Below, in pieces: positions 24,795 through 33,094 of a stretch of DNA of 64,000 nucleotides. The stretch's first letter is position 1, and every line of letters starts with the position of its first letter. The notes under the pieces were generated by a model. It made no database searches. It saw only the letters and a list, made by a program, of their open reading frames with translations, and was not told where the DNA came from. The DNA is from Nonomuraea sp. NBC_00507 (lineage in GTDB: Bacteria > Actinomycetota > Actinomycetes > Streptosporangiales > Streptosporangiaceae): the NCBI RefSeq assembly GCF_036013525.1, contig NZ_CP107853.1:10664001-10728000 (forward strand), written 5' to 3'. The position numbers were made by a program, and so were the translations under genes.

Positions 24795-25487
24795 TCATCC
24801 CTGGTCAGGGGGCGTCTTGGCGGCCAGGGACGTGTAGATGGTGACCTCGTCGGGCTGGATGAGCCCGTCCTGGATGGCGCAGATCAGGAGTTTCTCCTTG
24901 GTGGGGGCGGGTCGGCCGGCCGCGGCGTACTTGACGCGGGCCCGGTCGATGTACTGGCGCACGGTCCGCTCCTTGATCCCCATCCGCGCCGCCACCGACG
25001 CCTTCGACATCGACTGGAACCAGAACAGCAACGCCGCCCGCTCCTTGTCCGACAGCTGCGGCCGGTGCGGCCGCTCGTCCGTCGCGATCGCCTGCGCCAT
25101 CGGCGGCGTCACGCTGGGCCGGTCGGCGGCCACCTCCAGGATGGTCTCGACGCAGGTTTCGCGGGTGGCCCGGCCCTTGCCGATGAAGGCCGAAGCGCCC
25201 GAGTCCAGCACGGCGCGTACGGTCTCCGGCTCCTCATGCTCGGAGAAGACGATGACCCGCTGCCCGCCCTGGCACAGCTCGGCCACCCGGTCGACGACCA
25301 TGGTGCCGTTGAGGTTGAGGTCGAGTAGCAGCACGTCGGCGTCGGCGCCGAGGACAGACTCGATCGTGGGCCCCTGGGCGACCAGCTCGACCGGGCTCGG
25401 CGAGAGGTCCGTGGGCCCGGAGCTCGCGAACCAGGACCGCACTCCGTCCACCACGACCTGGTGGTCCTCCACCAGCGCGACCGTCAC
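24795..25487 (-). CDS. LuxR-type response regulator
   Basis: A 230-residue regulator from GTG 25487, overlapping the kinase stop as GTGA. The receiver domain (about 1-125) has the acidic pair in VALVEDHQ, the phosphoacceptor Asp in DVLLLDLNLNG, and the Lys in FIGKGRA. The C-terminal HTH (about 155-215) reads LSDKERAALLFWFQSMS then MGIKERTVRQYIDRARVKY. Partner of the two membrane kinases encoded just upstream. Confidence 0.87.
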   Translation of the reverse strand: MTVALVEDHQVVVDGVRSWFASSGPTDLSPSPVELVAQGPTIESVLGADADVLLLDLNLNGTMVVDRVAELCQGGQRVIVFSEHEEPETVRAVLDSGASAFIGKGRATRETCVETILEVAADRPSVTPPMAQAIATDERPHRPQLSDKERAALLFWFQSMSKASVAARMGIKERTVRQYIDRARVKYAAAGRPAPTKEKLLICAIQDGLIQPDEVTIYTSLAAKTPPDQG

Positions 25488-26602
25488 GGGCCTTGCCAGA
25501 TGCTGTTGACCCATACCTCCCCTCCCTGCCGCTGATAGGTGACGACGACGCCGCTCGGCTCCTGGACGGGTGCGGCGCTGATGGGCAGGTCGTCGTTGTC
25601 GGCCACGACCGCCACGCTCACCATGGTGGACATCGCGGACACGGTGACCCGCGCCCGCGACCTGGCGCCGTCGAGCGCCCGGATGGGCGCCCTGAGGAGA
25701 TCCTCGCGCACGCCGTCGGGGAGGCCGGGCAGGTAGTCGCCGAACGGCGGCGCGGTCACCATGACCTTGCGCCGCTCGGCCGCCTCGATGCGCTCGCGCA
25801 GCGCGGACACCAGCTCGTCGGGTACGTCCTCCCGTTCGGTGATGAGCCGGCGCAGCCGCATGGCCCCGGCCGTGCAGTCCTCGCGCACGCGCGGGTCGCC
25901 GGGGTCGGCGCCGTCGCCGAGCTGGTGGAGCAGTGACTCGGCCACGTCGCGGATGGCGGCATACCTGCGCAGCCGGTCGGCGTGGATGCGCTGGGCGGAC
26001 TGGCGCAGGGCGTCGTCGGCGGCGAGCCGGCGGGCCAGCACCACGGCGTCCTCGGCGCGGGCCAGCAGCATGCGGCAGCCCCACGCGTAGCCGAGCTGCA
26101 TGGTGACGCCGCCGGCGATGACCACCAGGTATTTGGAGATGGACACGCGGTCGAGTGTCCCGGTCAGGATCATGGCCGACAGCATGATGCCGGCGTTGGC
26201 GGCGAGGAAGGCGATTAGCTCGGCCCGCCAGCGGGGCCGCCCCCACACCAGCATGACGGCGATCCAGCCGACGGAGCCCCACGCCCAGTCACTGATCCCG
26301 AGCAGTTCGCCGGGGCGGAGCGACAGGATCACCGCGACGTCGATGGCCAGCGTGGCGAGGGCGAGCTCGCCGATCCTGGCGGGGCCGCGCGAAGTGCCCG
26401 TCAGCGACCGCAGGGCGATCGCGAAGATCGCGGAGTAGGCGATCCAGGCGGCCAAGGCCAGCCAGGGCCAGCGGAAGGCGGACCAGCCGGTGATCGTGAC
26501 GGTGAGGTCGTACCCGAGGTGCCACACGGCCGCGATGACCGCGGCGCCGAGTGCGGTGAAGCGGGCGTATCGCTGCGCTACCTGCTCGATCTCTTCCGTC
26601 AT
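25484..26602 (-). CDS. Membrane sensor protein, degenerate histidine kinase
   Basis: A 372-residue protein with about six N-terminal membrane helices (roughly 15-170), then a helical segment (RIHADRLRRYAAIRDVAESLLHQLG) where a dimerisation/phosphoacceptor helix should be. The C-terminal domain follows kinase spacing but shows no N-box asparagine or glycine-rich G-boxes. It probably cannot bind ATP in the normal way. It overlaps the first kinase (ATGA) and the regulator (GTGA), so all three proteins are made together. It may sense ligands and pair with the intact kinase. Confidence 0.72.
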   Translation of the reverse strand: MTEEIEQVAQRYARFTALGAAVIAAVWHLGYDLTVTITGWSAFRWPWLALAAWIAYSAIFAIALRSLTGTSRGPARIGELALATLAIDVAVILSLRPGELLGISDWAWGSVGWIAVMLVWGRPRWRAELIAFLAANAGIMLSAMILTGTLDRVSISKYLVVIAGGVTMQLGYAWGCRMLLARAEDAVVLARRLAADDALRQSAQRIHADRLRRYAAIRDVAESLLHQLGDGADPGDPRVREDCTAGAMRLRRLITEREDVPDELVSALRERIEAAERRKVMVTAPPFGDYLPGLPDGVREDLLRAPIRALDGARSRARVTVSAMSTMVSVAVVADNDDLPISAAPVQEPSGVVVTYQRQGGEVWVNSIWQGP

Positions 26603-27753
26603 GGCCGCCACCACAGGCTCACGCGGGTGCCCTGCGCGCTGGAGGAGATCTGAGCGCCGCCGTTCGGCAGGGAGCGCATCATGTCGAGGATCGATCCGCG
26701 CACGCCGAACCGGTCGGGTGGCAGCTGCTCCTGGTCGAATCCGCGGCCCGCGTCGGCGACCTCCACCAGGATCTCGCCGTCCCGCCTGCGGGAGCTCAGC
26801 TCGGCCTCGCGGACGCCGGCGTGCAAGGCGATGTTCGCCAGGGCCTCGGTGACGGCGCGGGCGAAACGTTCGGCGACGTTGCCCGGCACCGTCTCGGGCG
26901 TGAGATCCCGGCGCACCTCCAGGCCGGTGGCCCGCCCGGCGACCTCGTCCAGCAGCGTGTCCAGGGCGATGGGGGCCGAGTCGGCACGCGGGGTGTCCCG
27001 CAGCTTCTCCAGCGCCGCCAGATCGGTCCTGACCTGGGCTTTGAGCGTGGGCGACGGCTCGTCGTAGGTGCCCAGGCCGACCATCGTGAGCGTGTGCAGC
27101 GCGGTCTCGTGGATGCTGCCGACCTGCTTCAGTTCGTCCTCGCGGCGCAGCCGCTCCACCATGCGCGAGATGCCGGCGCGTACGCTCCGCTCCAGGAAGG
27201 CGTCGGTCGCGGCGGCCGAGCGGCGCAGCAGCGTCATCAGCATCACGATGGCGAGCAACTGCACGAGGTGGATCCCCAGGGTGCCGGCCACGTCCTGGGA
27301 GGGAGAGGCGATGCGTACGCCCGCCGCGAAGGCCCCCGCCACGACCAGCCCCACGGGGACGACCACCTTCGGCTTCCAGGTGATCCCGGCGATGACGATG
27401 GTCATCGTGACCGCCCCCGCGACCCAGCTCGACCCCGTGACGAGCGCCTCGCCGGCGACGAGATGACGTTGCGCGAAGCACAACGCGACCGTGATGACGA
27501 CATCACCGGCCACCAGCCAGTGGGGCAGCGGCACATTGCGCCACCACACGCGCACGAACAACGCCGTCCACACCAGGTGGAGCGCCAGCATGGGCGCCAG
27601 CCACGATAAGGAAACCGGCGCGACGGCGCCGAACGCCGCCGAAATGACCGCCACCACGCCCACCGCGCTGCGTGCGCCGGCACCGGTGCGCGCGGTGGCC
27701 TTTTCCAATTGCCTGGTCGCCGAGTCGTACCTCGTGGAACCGGGGTGAGCCAT
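26599..27753 (-). CDS. Membrane histidine kinase (HisKA_3/HATPase type)
   Basis: About 384 residues from ATG 27753; a GTG at 27768 would add five. Six or so membrane helices are followed by the phosphoacceptor region GSIHETALHTLTMVGLG and an HATPase domain with N-box VTEALANIALHAG, G1 box VADAGRGFDQ and FGVRGSILDMM. It is the ATP-binding member of the kinase pair and first gene of the three-gene operon. Confidence 0.82.
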   Translation of the reverse strand: MAHPGSTRYDSATRQLEKATARTGAGARSAVGVVAVISAAFGAVAPVSLSWLAPMLALHLVWTALFVRVWWRNVPLPHWLVAGDVVITVALCFAQRHLVAGEALVTGSSWVAGAVTMTIVIAGITWKPKVVVPVGLVVAGAFAAGVRIASPSQDVAGTLGIHLVQLLAIVMLMTLLRRSAAATDAFLERSVRAGISRMVERLRREDELKQVGSIHETALHTLTMVGLGTYDEPSPTLKAQVRTDLAALEKLRDTPRADSAPIALDTLLDEVAGRATGLEVRRDLTPETVPGNVAERFARAVTEALANIALHAGVREAELSSRRRDGEILVEVADAGRGFDQEQLPPDRFGVRGSILDMMRSLPNGGAQISSSAQGTRVSLWWRP

Positions 27754-28090
27754 GGGCCGTCCGCACACGCTGGGAGCACAAGACGGGTCTCACGATAACG
27801 CAGCGCAGGGTGGGTAAAAAGAAACAGGAATGGGTTTCTCCGATGAATCCGAAGGGGCGTGCCGCGGTCGTGACGAGGGATGAGGTCATGGGTCGCATGG
27901 CTCTTTTCCTGGGCCCGGCTTTCCTGCGGCGTGCACCGCACCTCACACCCTGGTGCGCCGTCCCCCGGGGCGGCACGACGGCTGATCGGCCGTCATGGAG
28001 CGCTACGACGGCCGAACGGCCGTCAGTCGGTTCGCCGCGCATGGGCGTCTACTAGGCCCGGGCCGCGACAACCGCGGTGGGAGGGGACCC
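27754..28090. promoter_or_regulatory. Divergent intergenic region with a pair of 18-bp palindromic repeats
   Basis: No gene is supported in these 337 bp between the kinase operon and the PP2C gene. GACGGCTGATCGGCCGTC (27977-27994) and GACGGCCGAACGGCCGTC (28007-28024) are two near-identical, near-perfect palindromes with starts 30 bp apart, about 70 bp before the PP2C start. Their phasing suggests a repressor or activator binding two sites on the same DNA face. Confidence 0.5.
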
Positions 28091-28852
28091 ATGACGCTCT
28101 TCGTGATCTCGTTTCTGATCGGCTGCCTGTCCGTGATGACCGGCCGCGGCAAGCGCGGGCAGTGGCCGCCCGGCATGCCGGTAACCCGGCCGCGGCTGGT
28201 GGCGGTGGGCGGCACGTACGAGGGCGTGCACGGCCGGGCGTCGGACGCGTACGTCGTGCAGGAGCGGCTCGTCGCGGTGGCCGACGGCGCGGCCGGCGCG
28301 GAGCCGGGCCATACGGCCGCCGCCGTGGCCCTGGGCGCCGTGGTCGCCGCCCGGCCCCAGCGCGCCGGGAGGCGGGAGGAGGACCTGGACGAGTGCGCGC
28401 AGACGGCGCACCGTGCGCTGCGTACCGCGGCCCTGCGCGAACCGGCCGGGCGCGACCTGGTCAGCACCCTGGATGTGATCGTCCTCGATCCGGGCGAGAG
28501 CCCGCGCCTGCGCTTCGCCCACGTCGGCAACGGTGCGATCTGGCACTGCGTGAAAGGCGCCGCGCCCGTGCCGCTCACCACGGCGCACTCCTTCGGCGAC
28601 GGCCCGCTGCTGCGCGGTCTCGGCCTGCCGTCGGCGCTCAATCCCGAGGTGGGCGCGGTGTCCATCCACCCCGGCGACCGGGTGGTCATCGTGACGGACG
28701 GCGTCGTCCGGGCCCTCGGACCGCAGCGCATGGCGGAGCTCTTCACCGCGGGCTCGTCCCCGGCGGCGTGTCTGGACCGGATATACGACGAGCTCGCCGC
28801 CGCCGACCCGAAGGAGGACGCCACGGTCATCATCGCGGATGTGGCGTTCTGA
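28091..28852 (+). CDS. PP2C-family serine/threonine phosphatase-like protein
   Basis: A 253-residue protein from ATG 28091 with GGGAGGGG upstream. A hydrophobic start (LFVISFLIGCL) could anchor it. PP2C signatures: ASDAYVVQERLVAVADGAAG with the metal-binding aspartates, STLDVIVLD, FAHVGNGAIWHC, DRVVIVTDGVVRAL and the final KEDATVIIADV. It lacks a sensor domain. It probably reverses Ser/Thr phosphorylation; targets are unknown. Confidence 0.82.
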   Translation: MTLFVISFLIGCLSVMTGRGKRGQWPPGMPVTRPRLVAVGGTYEGVHGRASDAYVVQERLVAVADGAAGAEPGHTAAAVALGAVVAARPQRAGRREEDLDECAQTAHRALRTAALREPAGRDLVSTLDVIVLDPGESPRLRFAHVGNGAIWHCVKGAAPVPLTTAHSFGDGPLLRGLGLPSALNPEVGAVSIHPGDRVVIVTDGVVRALGPQRMAELFTAGSSPAACLDRIYDELAAADPKEDATVIIADVAF

Positions 28853-28870
28853 TGACCTAGGATTCTGATC

Positions 28871-29662
28871 GTGAGCGCACCAAACGGGATCAATCCGAAC
28901 ATTCCCCACTCGGCCCGCGTCTACGACTACTGGCTGGGCGGCAAGGACAACTTCGAGGCTGATCGCCGGGTGGCCGAGGCGACCATGGCGGCGGTGCCGG
29001 GGGTCCGCGAGAGCGCCAGGAACAACCGGGCCTTCCTCGGCCGGGCCGTGCGCCACCTCACGCAGCTCGGCGTCCGGCAGTTCCTCGACCTCGGCACGGG
29101 CATCCCGACCCAGGGCAATGTGCACGAGATCGCGCAGGCCGAGGCGCCGGACGCGCGCGTGGTCTACGTCGACAACGACCCCATCGTGATGGCCCACGCC
29201 CGGGCCCTGATGAGCGGCACGCCCCAGGGCAGGACCGCGTACATCGAGGCCGACGCCAGGAACCCGCGCGCCGTCCTCGACCACCCCGAGGTACGCGAGA
29301 CGCTGGACTTCAGCCGGCCGATCGGGCTCGTGATGGTCGCCATCCTCATGCACATCCCGGATCAGGACGACCCGGCCGGCATCGTCAAGGCGTTCACCGA
29401 TGCCGTGCCCGCCGGCAGCTATCTCGTGCTGAGCCACCTGACGCTCGATCTCGTGTCCCAGCAGACCGCCGACGACTACCTGGCGGCGACCCGGAGCCAG
29501 GCGATGCACCGCACGCCGCGCACCGGCGAGCAGATCGCCCGCTACTTCGACGGGTTCGACCTGATCGAGCCGGGCCTCGTCGGTGTCTCCCAATGGCGCG
29601 ACACCCCGCTATTCCCCGACCCGGCGACCTGGATGTACGGGGGAGTGGGCCGTAAGCGCTGA
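28871..29662 (+). CDS. DUF574-type SAM-dependent methyltransferase
   Basis: A 263-residue protein from GTG 28871. The start PHSARVYDYWLGGKDNFEAD is the signature of a methyltransferase family that is expanded in actinomycetes. The SAM-binding motif is FLDLGTGIPTQGNVHE and the acidic second motif is VVYVDNDP. The substrate is unknown. It lies 18 bp after the PP2C gene and is probably co-transcribed. Confidence 0.88.
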   Translation: MSAPNGINPNIPHSARVYDYWLGGKDNFEADRRVAEATMAAVPGVRESARNNRAFLGRAVRHLTQLGVRQFLDLGTGIPTQGNVHEIAQAEAPDARVVYVDNDPIVMAHARALMSGTPQGRTAYIEADARNPRAVLDHPEVRETLDFSRPIGLVMVAILMHIPDQDDPAGIVKAFTDAVPAGSYLVLSHLTLDLVSQQTADDYLAATRSQAMHRTPRTGEQIARYFDGFDLIEPGLVGVSQWRDTPLFPDPATWMYGGVGRKR

Positions 29663-29730
29663 CCACCGCGCCGGGCACTGGATCCGTTTAAGCTTCAAGT
29701 CGTGATGCCCATCGGGGACAGGACGGCGGA

Positions 29731-30717
29731 GTGAGCACGACGGTCGGGACCGAGCGGGCCGCGGTGGAGGAGCCGGCGCCGAAACGCCGGCGACGCAGGC
29801 GATGGTTGTCCTGGACGATCGTCGTGCTGCTGGCGCTGTGGGCGGCGATCAGGGCCGGGGGGTTGGATCAGGGCTCGTTCGTCACGCAACTGATGACCGT
29901 GACGCCGTACGGCGCGGTGCTGGCGGCACTGACCGCGCTCCTGCTGATCAGGCGTAACCGGCCGGCCGCGCTCGTGGCTGCGCTCGCCTGCGTGGTCATG
30001 GCCGCCTGCGTGGCGCCACGGCTGACCAGCGCGGAGCAGCCCGCGGCCGACGGCGCGCCGCTGCGGGTGCTGACGGTCAACCTGTTCGGCCGCGGCGACG
30101 CCCAGACCGTGGTCGACCTGGTGCGGCGGCACGACGTCGACGTCTTCACCGCGCTGGAGCTGACCCCGGACGCGGTGGAGCGGCTGGACACGGCCGGGCT
30201 GAAGCAGCTGCTGCCGCACCGGGTGCTGCAGGAGGAGTTCGGTGCGACCGGCAGCGGCATCTACGCCAAGCACCCGGTGAGCGAGCTGACCGGGCTGTTC
30301 ACCCCGATCGGGCACAACATGCCCGCCGCCACCATGGCGTTGCCCGGCGGGAGCAAGGTCGAGATCGTGGCCATTCACCCCAACCCGCCGCTGGGCCGCA
30401 TGGAGGAGGAGTGGAACGCCGCGTTGCGCGGCCTGCCTGCGGCCACTCCCTCCGCGATCCGGGTGCTGGCCGGCGACTTCAACGCCAGCCTCGACCATCG
30501 CGCCTTCCGCGACCTGCTGAGCCGCGGTTATGTGGACGCGGCCGACCAGGTGGGCAAGGGCCTGGTCCCGACGTGGCCGAACGGCCGGGCGATGCCGCCC
30601 ATCATCGCCATCGACCACGTCGTGGCCGACCGGCGGGTGAGCGTGCGCCGGGTCGAGGTCGCGGACGTGCCCGGCACCGATCACCGCGGCGTGTTCGCCG
30701 AGCTCCGCCTGCCCTAG
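29731..30717 (+). CDS. Membrane-anchored endonuclease/exonuclease/phosphatase-family protein
   Basis: A 328-residue protein with a basic cytoplasmic tail (KRRRRRRW), three membrane helices (about 28-105), then an EEP domain outside. Catalytic motifs are visible: LTVNLFGRG, FTALELTPD, AIHPNPP, LAGDFNAS, AIDHVVA and GTDHRGVFAEL. Such proteins are Mg-dependent phosphodiesterases or nucleases; being outside the cell, nucleic acid or phospholipid are possible substrates. GTG start at 29731. Confidence 0.85.
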   Translation: MSTTVGTERAAVEEPAPKRRRRRRWLSWTIVVLLALWAAIRAGGLDQGSFVTQLMTVTPYGAVLAALTALLLIRRNRPAALVAALACVVMAACVAPRLTSAEQPAADGAPLRVLTVNLFGRGDAQTVVDLVRRHDVDVFTALELTPDAVERLDTAGLKQLLPHRVLQEEFGATGSGIYAKHPVSELTGLFTPIGHNMPAATMALPGGSKVEIVAIHPNPPLGRMEEEWNAALRGLPAATPSAIRVLAGDFNASLDHRAFRDLLSRGYVDAADQVGKGLVPTWPNGRAMPPIIAIDHVVADRRVSVRRVEVADVPGTDHRGVFAELRLP

Positions 30718-30742
30718 CCCGGCGGGCGGGCCTGCGCATGGC

Positions 30743-30775
30743 GGCGCCCGCTCTCCTGCGCTGAGAGCGGGCGCC
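30743..30775. terminator. Terminator after the EEP gene
   Basis: A perfect 13-bp stem GGCGCCCGCTCTC/GAGAGCGGGCGCC with a 7-base loop, followed by CTTTGT, between two convergent genes. Confidence 0.85.
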
Positions 30776-30798
30776 CTTTGTGCGGCTGGGAAAAGTGG

Positions 30799-30987
30799 TC
30801 AGGCCACGTTCTCCTCGGCGTCGCGCTCCAGCGTTCTGAGATCGAACGCGCCCGACTTGACCGCCGTGGTGAACGCCTCCCAGTCGTGGCGGGGGACCTC
30901 GAACACCACGTCGGGGTTGTCAACGTGGACGAGCTCCACGTGGTCGTTGATCCGCTTGGCCGCGACGCGGCCGGCGTCATGCGTCAT
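30799..30987 (-). CDS. DUF397-domain small protein
   Basis: A 62-residue protein from ATG 30987, with AAGGAATCC at ribosome-site distance. The C-terminal half (NPDVVFEVPRHDWEAFTTAVKSGAFD) matches DUF397, a small protein that in actinomycetes usually sits beside an XRE-type regulator and affects development. No XRE gene is adjacent here, so this is an orphan. Confidence 0.7.
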   Translation of the reverse strand: MTHDAGRVAAKRINDHVELVHVDNPDVVFEVPRHDWEAFTTAVKSGAFDLRTLERDAEENVA

Positions 30988-31194
30988 GCCGGATTCCTTC
31001 CGTGAACACTGCGAAGGTCCCGCCCAGATCACAGGAGAACCAGGGCGGATGCGGGCAGCCTGCCATCCCGGCGGTGCCTCCGGCCACCGGTTCACGAACG
31101 CCGGTGGATAGAACTTCCTCCACACGGCGATGGGTTGCTTACCCTTCGGAGCAAGAAACCCACGTCTTGTAAGGGCGTTTCGACCGCCCTAGCC

Positions 31195-31950
31195 ATGATC
31201 GCCGATGCCCTCGCGGGCCGCCGCCGTGGCCTGCCGGAGGTCTGGCGCAGGGCGCTCAGCTCGGGCGTCGGACGGCTCGGGCACGAGGCCGTGCGCCCAC
31301 TGGCCGCGCCCGGCCACTCGATCGCGCCCGACAGCCTCGTGCCGCTCTCCCCCGTCAACGGGGACGTCTCCGTCCAGGAGCAGCTCAGCGCCCTGCGCGA
31401 CCTCCCGCCCGATGGCCTGATCACGGACCTGGAGCGGACGTTCGGCCCTGGGCTGCCGCCCGTTCGCTGGCGGCCGGCCGCCGAGCGGCCCGCCCACTGG
31501 CTGCGCGGCTACGCCGGCGCCGTCGCCGACGTCTGGAAGAGCGCCGAGCCGTTGTGGAGGCGTGCCCGCCCGCTGCTGGACAGGGAGGTCGAGCGGGTCG
31601 GCGTGGCCACCGTGCGCGGCGGGCCTGAGCTGCTGCTGGCCTCGCTGACCAGCCGCATCGTGTACGGCGAGCGCGGCCTGCTCATCCCCGGCACGGGTCC
31701 CGTCGCACCCGCGATGGACGAGCTGTCGGCGCTGATCGGCCCGGTCCGCGCGGATCTGCTCTGCGCGCTCGACCAGCCGATGACCATATCCATGCTGGCG
31801 ACCGACATGATGATCGCGCCCAGCGGGCTCACGTACCACTGCGACCGGCTACGAGCCGGACGGCTGATCACCCGGGAGCGCCGCGGCCGCGAGGTGTGGA
31901 TCGCCCGCACGGGGCGGGCGGAGGAGTTGCTGGAGTTGTTCCGGCGCTAG
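31195..31950 (+). CDS. ArsR-like winged-helix regulator, N-terminus possibly truncated
   Basis: About 251 residues from ATG 31195; the frame is open from TTG 31135, and neither start has a convincing ribosome site. The C-terminal part (about 175-250) is a winged helix: IGPVRADLLCALDQPMTISMLA, then APSGLTYHCDRLRAGRLITRERRGREVWI. The N-terminal part resembles the ligand domain of DUF5937/ArsR fusions, but about 25-30 residues that normally start that domain are not seen. The gene may be truncated at its 5' end. No obvious target gene. Confidence 0.65.
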   Translation: MIADALAGRRRGLPEVWRRALSSGVGRLGHEAVRPLAAPGHSIAPDSLVPLSPVNGDVSVQEQLSALRDLPPDGLITDLERTFGPGLPPVRWRPAAERPAHWLRGYAGAVADVWKSAEPLWRRARPLLDREVERVGVATVRGGPELLLASLTSRIVYGERGLLIPGTGPVAPAMDELSALIGPVRADLLCALDQPMTISMLATDMMIAPSGLTYHCDRLRAGRLITRERRGREVWIARTGRAEELLELFRR

Positions 31951-32339
31951 CGCCCGGCTCTGACGGCGCACGCCGCCGGACTATTCGCGGATGTTCCGGC
32001 GCAGCGCCGGCCAGTTCTGGTCCGGCACGTGGCGTAACCAGTGGGCGTGGGAGCCGAAGGGGAACAACGTCTCCTCCATCAGGTGGGGCGACCGAGCGCG
32101 TCGGCGACTGGGTGGTGCTGGACGGCTACGGCAACAAGGAGGGCATGCTGCGGCAGCGCGTCACCAAGGAGGCAGATCGGCGACGTCGACTGCCAGAACA
32201 TGAAGCCGCTGCTGTCGCTCGACTGCGGCACAAGCGGGACAACATCTTCGCCAAGGGGCTCGGGCCCGCGTTCATCATTCACAACTGCTTCCCGAACAAT
32301 GGGTGGCAGGCGGAGCTGCGTTACACCTGGACGTACTGA
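31951..32339 (+). pseudogene. Frameshifted remnant of an unidentified gene
   Basis: Protein-like blocks appear in all three plus frames, in order: QFWSGTWRNQWAWEPKGNN near 32000, ERVGDWVVLDGYGNKEGMLR near 32100, IGDVDCQNMKPLLSLDCG near 32190, and NIFAKGLGPAFIIHN to ELRYTWTY ending at 32339. The pattern fits a small gene with several frameshifts. I do not recognise the family. Its end overlaps the convergent methyltransferase by 19 bp. Confidence 0.45.
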
Positions 32340-33049
32340 GCGACGAAGCGGTGGGCGGTCGCGCGTAGGGGGCGGCCGTCCTCCATGTCCGTGTGCAGCG
32401 CGCGCAGCCGGGCGTCGTACTTGTCCGTGTCGAAGCCCGGGACCTGCCAGGAGACGACCCGCAGGAACAGCACAAGAGCGCCGATGTCGTGGAACGTGGT
32501 GGTGAAGCACCCCTCCTGGCTCCAGGTGACGTCCAGTCCGGACAGTCCGGCGGTCGCGGTGGCGAGGTCCCAGGCGCGGTTCCGGTGCGGCGGGGCGCCC
32601 AGCGCCTCGTTGATCTCTTCGAGGTCGCGGCCGGCGACCTGCTGGGTGACGAACGTGCCGCCGCCGGCCAGGAGGCGGCGGATCTCGCGCGGCTCGTACG
32701 CCTCGTGGCGGTTGATGATCAGGTCGAACGAGCCGTCAGGCAACGGCCCGGTGGTCTCCGTCACCTCGACGCCCAGCGGCTCCAGGCGGCGGCGGGCGAC
32801 CGGGACGTTCGGCGCATGGCCTTCGGTGGCCACGGTGCGGGGTGGGAGCGGGGCGAAGGAAGCCAGGAGCTCGCCGCCTCCGGTGCCGAGGTCGAGCAGC
32901 GCCGAGGCCTTGGGGAGCCGGTCGCGGACCAGCTGCTCGTAGTCCCAGGGCAGCGTGCCGTCGTAGGTGACGCGGCCTTGGAATATGCCGAAGTCCCAGC
33001 CCTCGAAGGGGGTGGTGAGCGCCTCGTGGATCAGCTCGTCAAAGCCCAT
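32321..33049 (-). CDS. Class I SAM-dependent methyltransferase
   Basis: A 242-residue protein with SAM motif ALLDLGTGGGELLAS (about 50-64), TVATEGHAPNVPVARRRL, and SFDLIINRHEAYEP, where a typical D-x-x-x motif sits. The C-terminal region (VLFLRVVSWQVPGFD) is as in small-molecule methyltransferases. Substrate unknown; no operon partners. Confidence 0.82.
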   Translation of the reverse strand: MGFDELIHEALTTPFEGWDFGIFQGRVTYDGTLPWDYEQLVRDRLPKASALLDLGTGGGELLASFAPLPPRTVATEGHAPNVPVARRRLEPLGVEVTETTGPLPDGSFDLIINRHEAYEPREIRRLLAGGGTFVTQQVAGRDLEEINEALGAPPHRNRAWDLATATAGLSGLDVTWSQEGCFTTTFHDIGALVLFLRVVSWQVPGFDTDKYDARLRALHTDMEDGRPLRATAHRFVAQYVQV

Positions 33050-33094
33050 GGCTCATGATCATGCCTTGGGGCGGGGCCGCCGCGCCTGCCGTTT

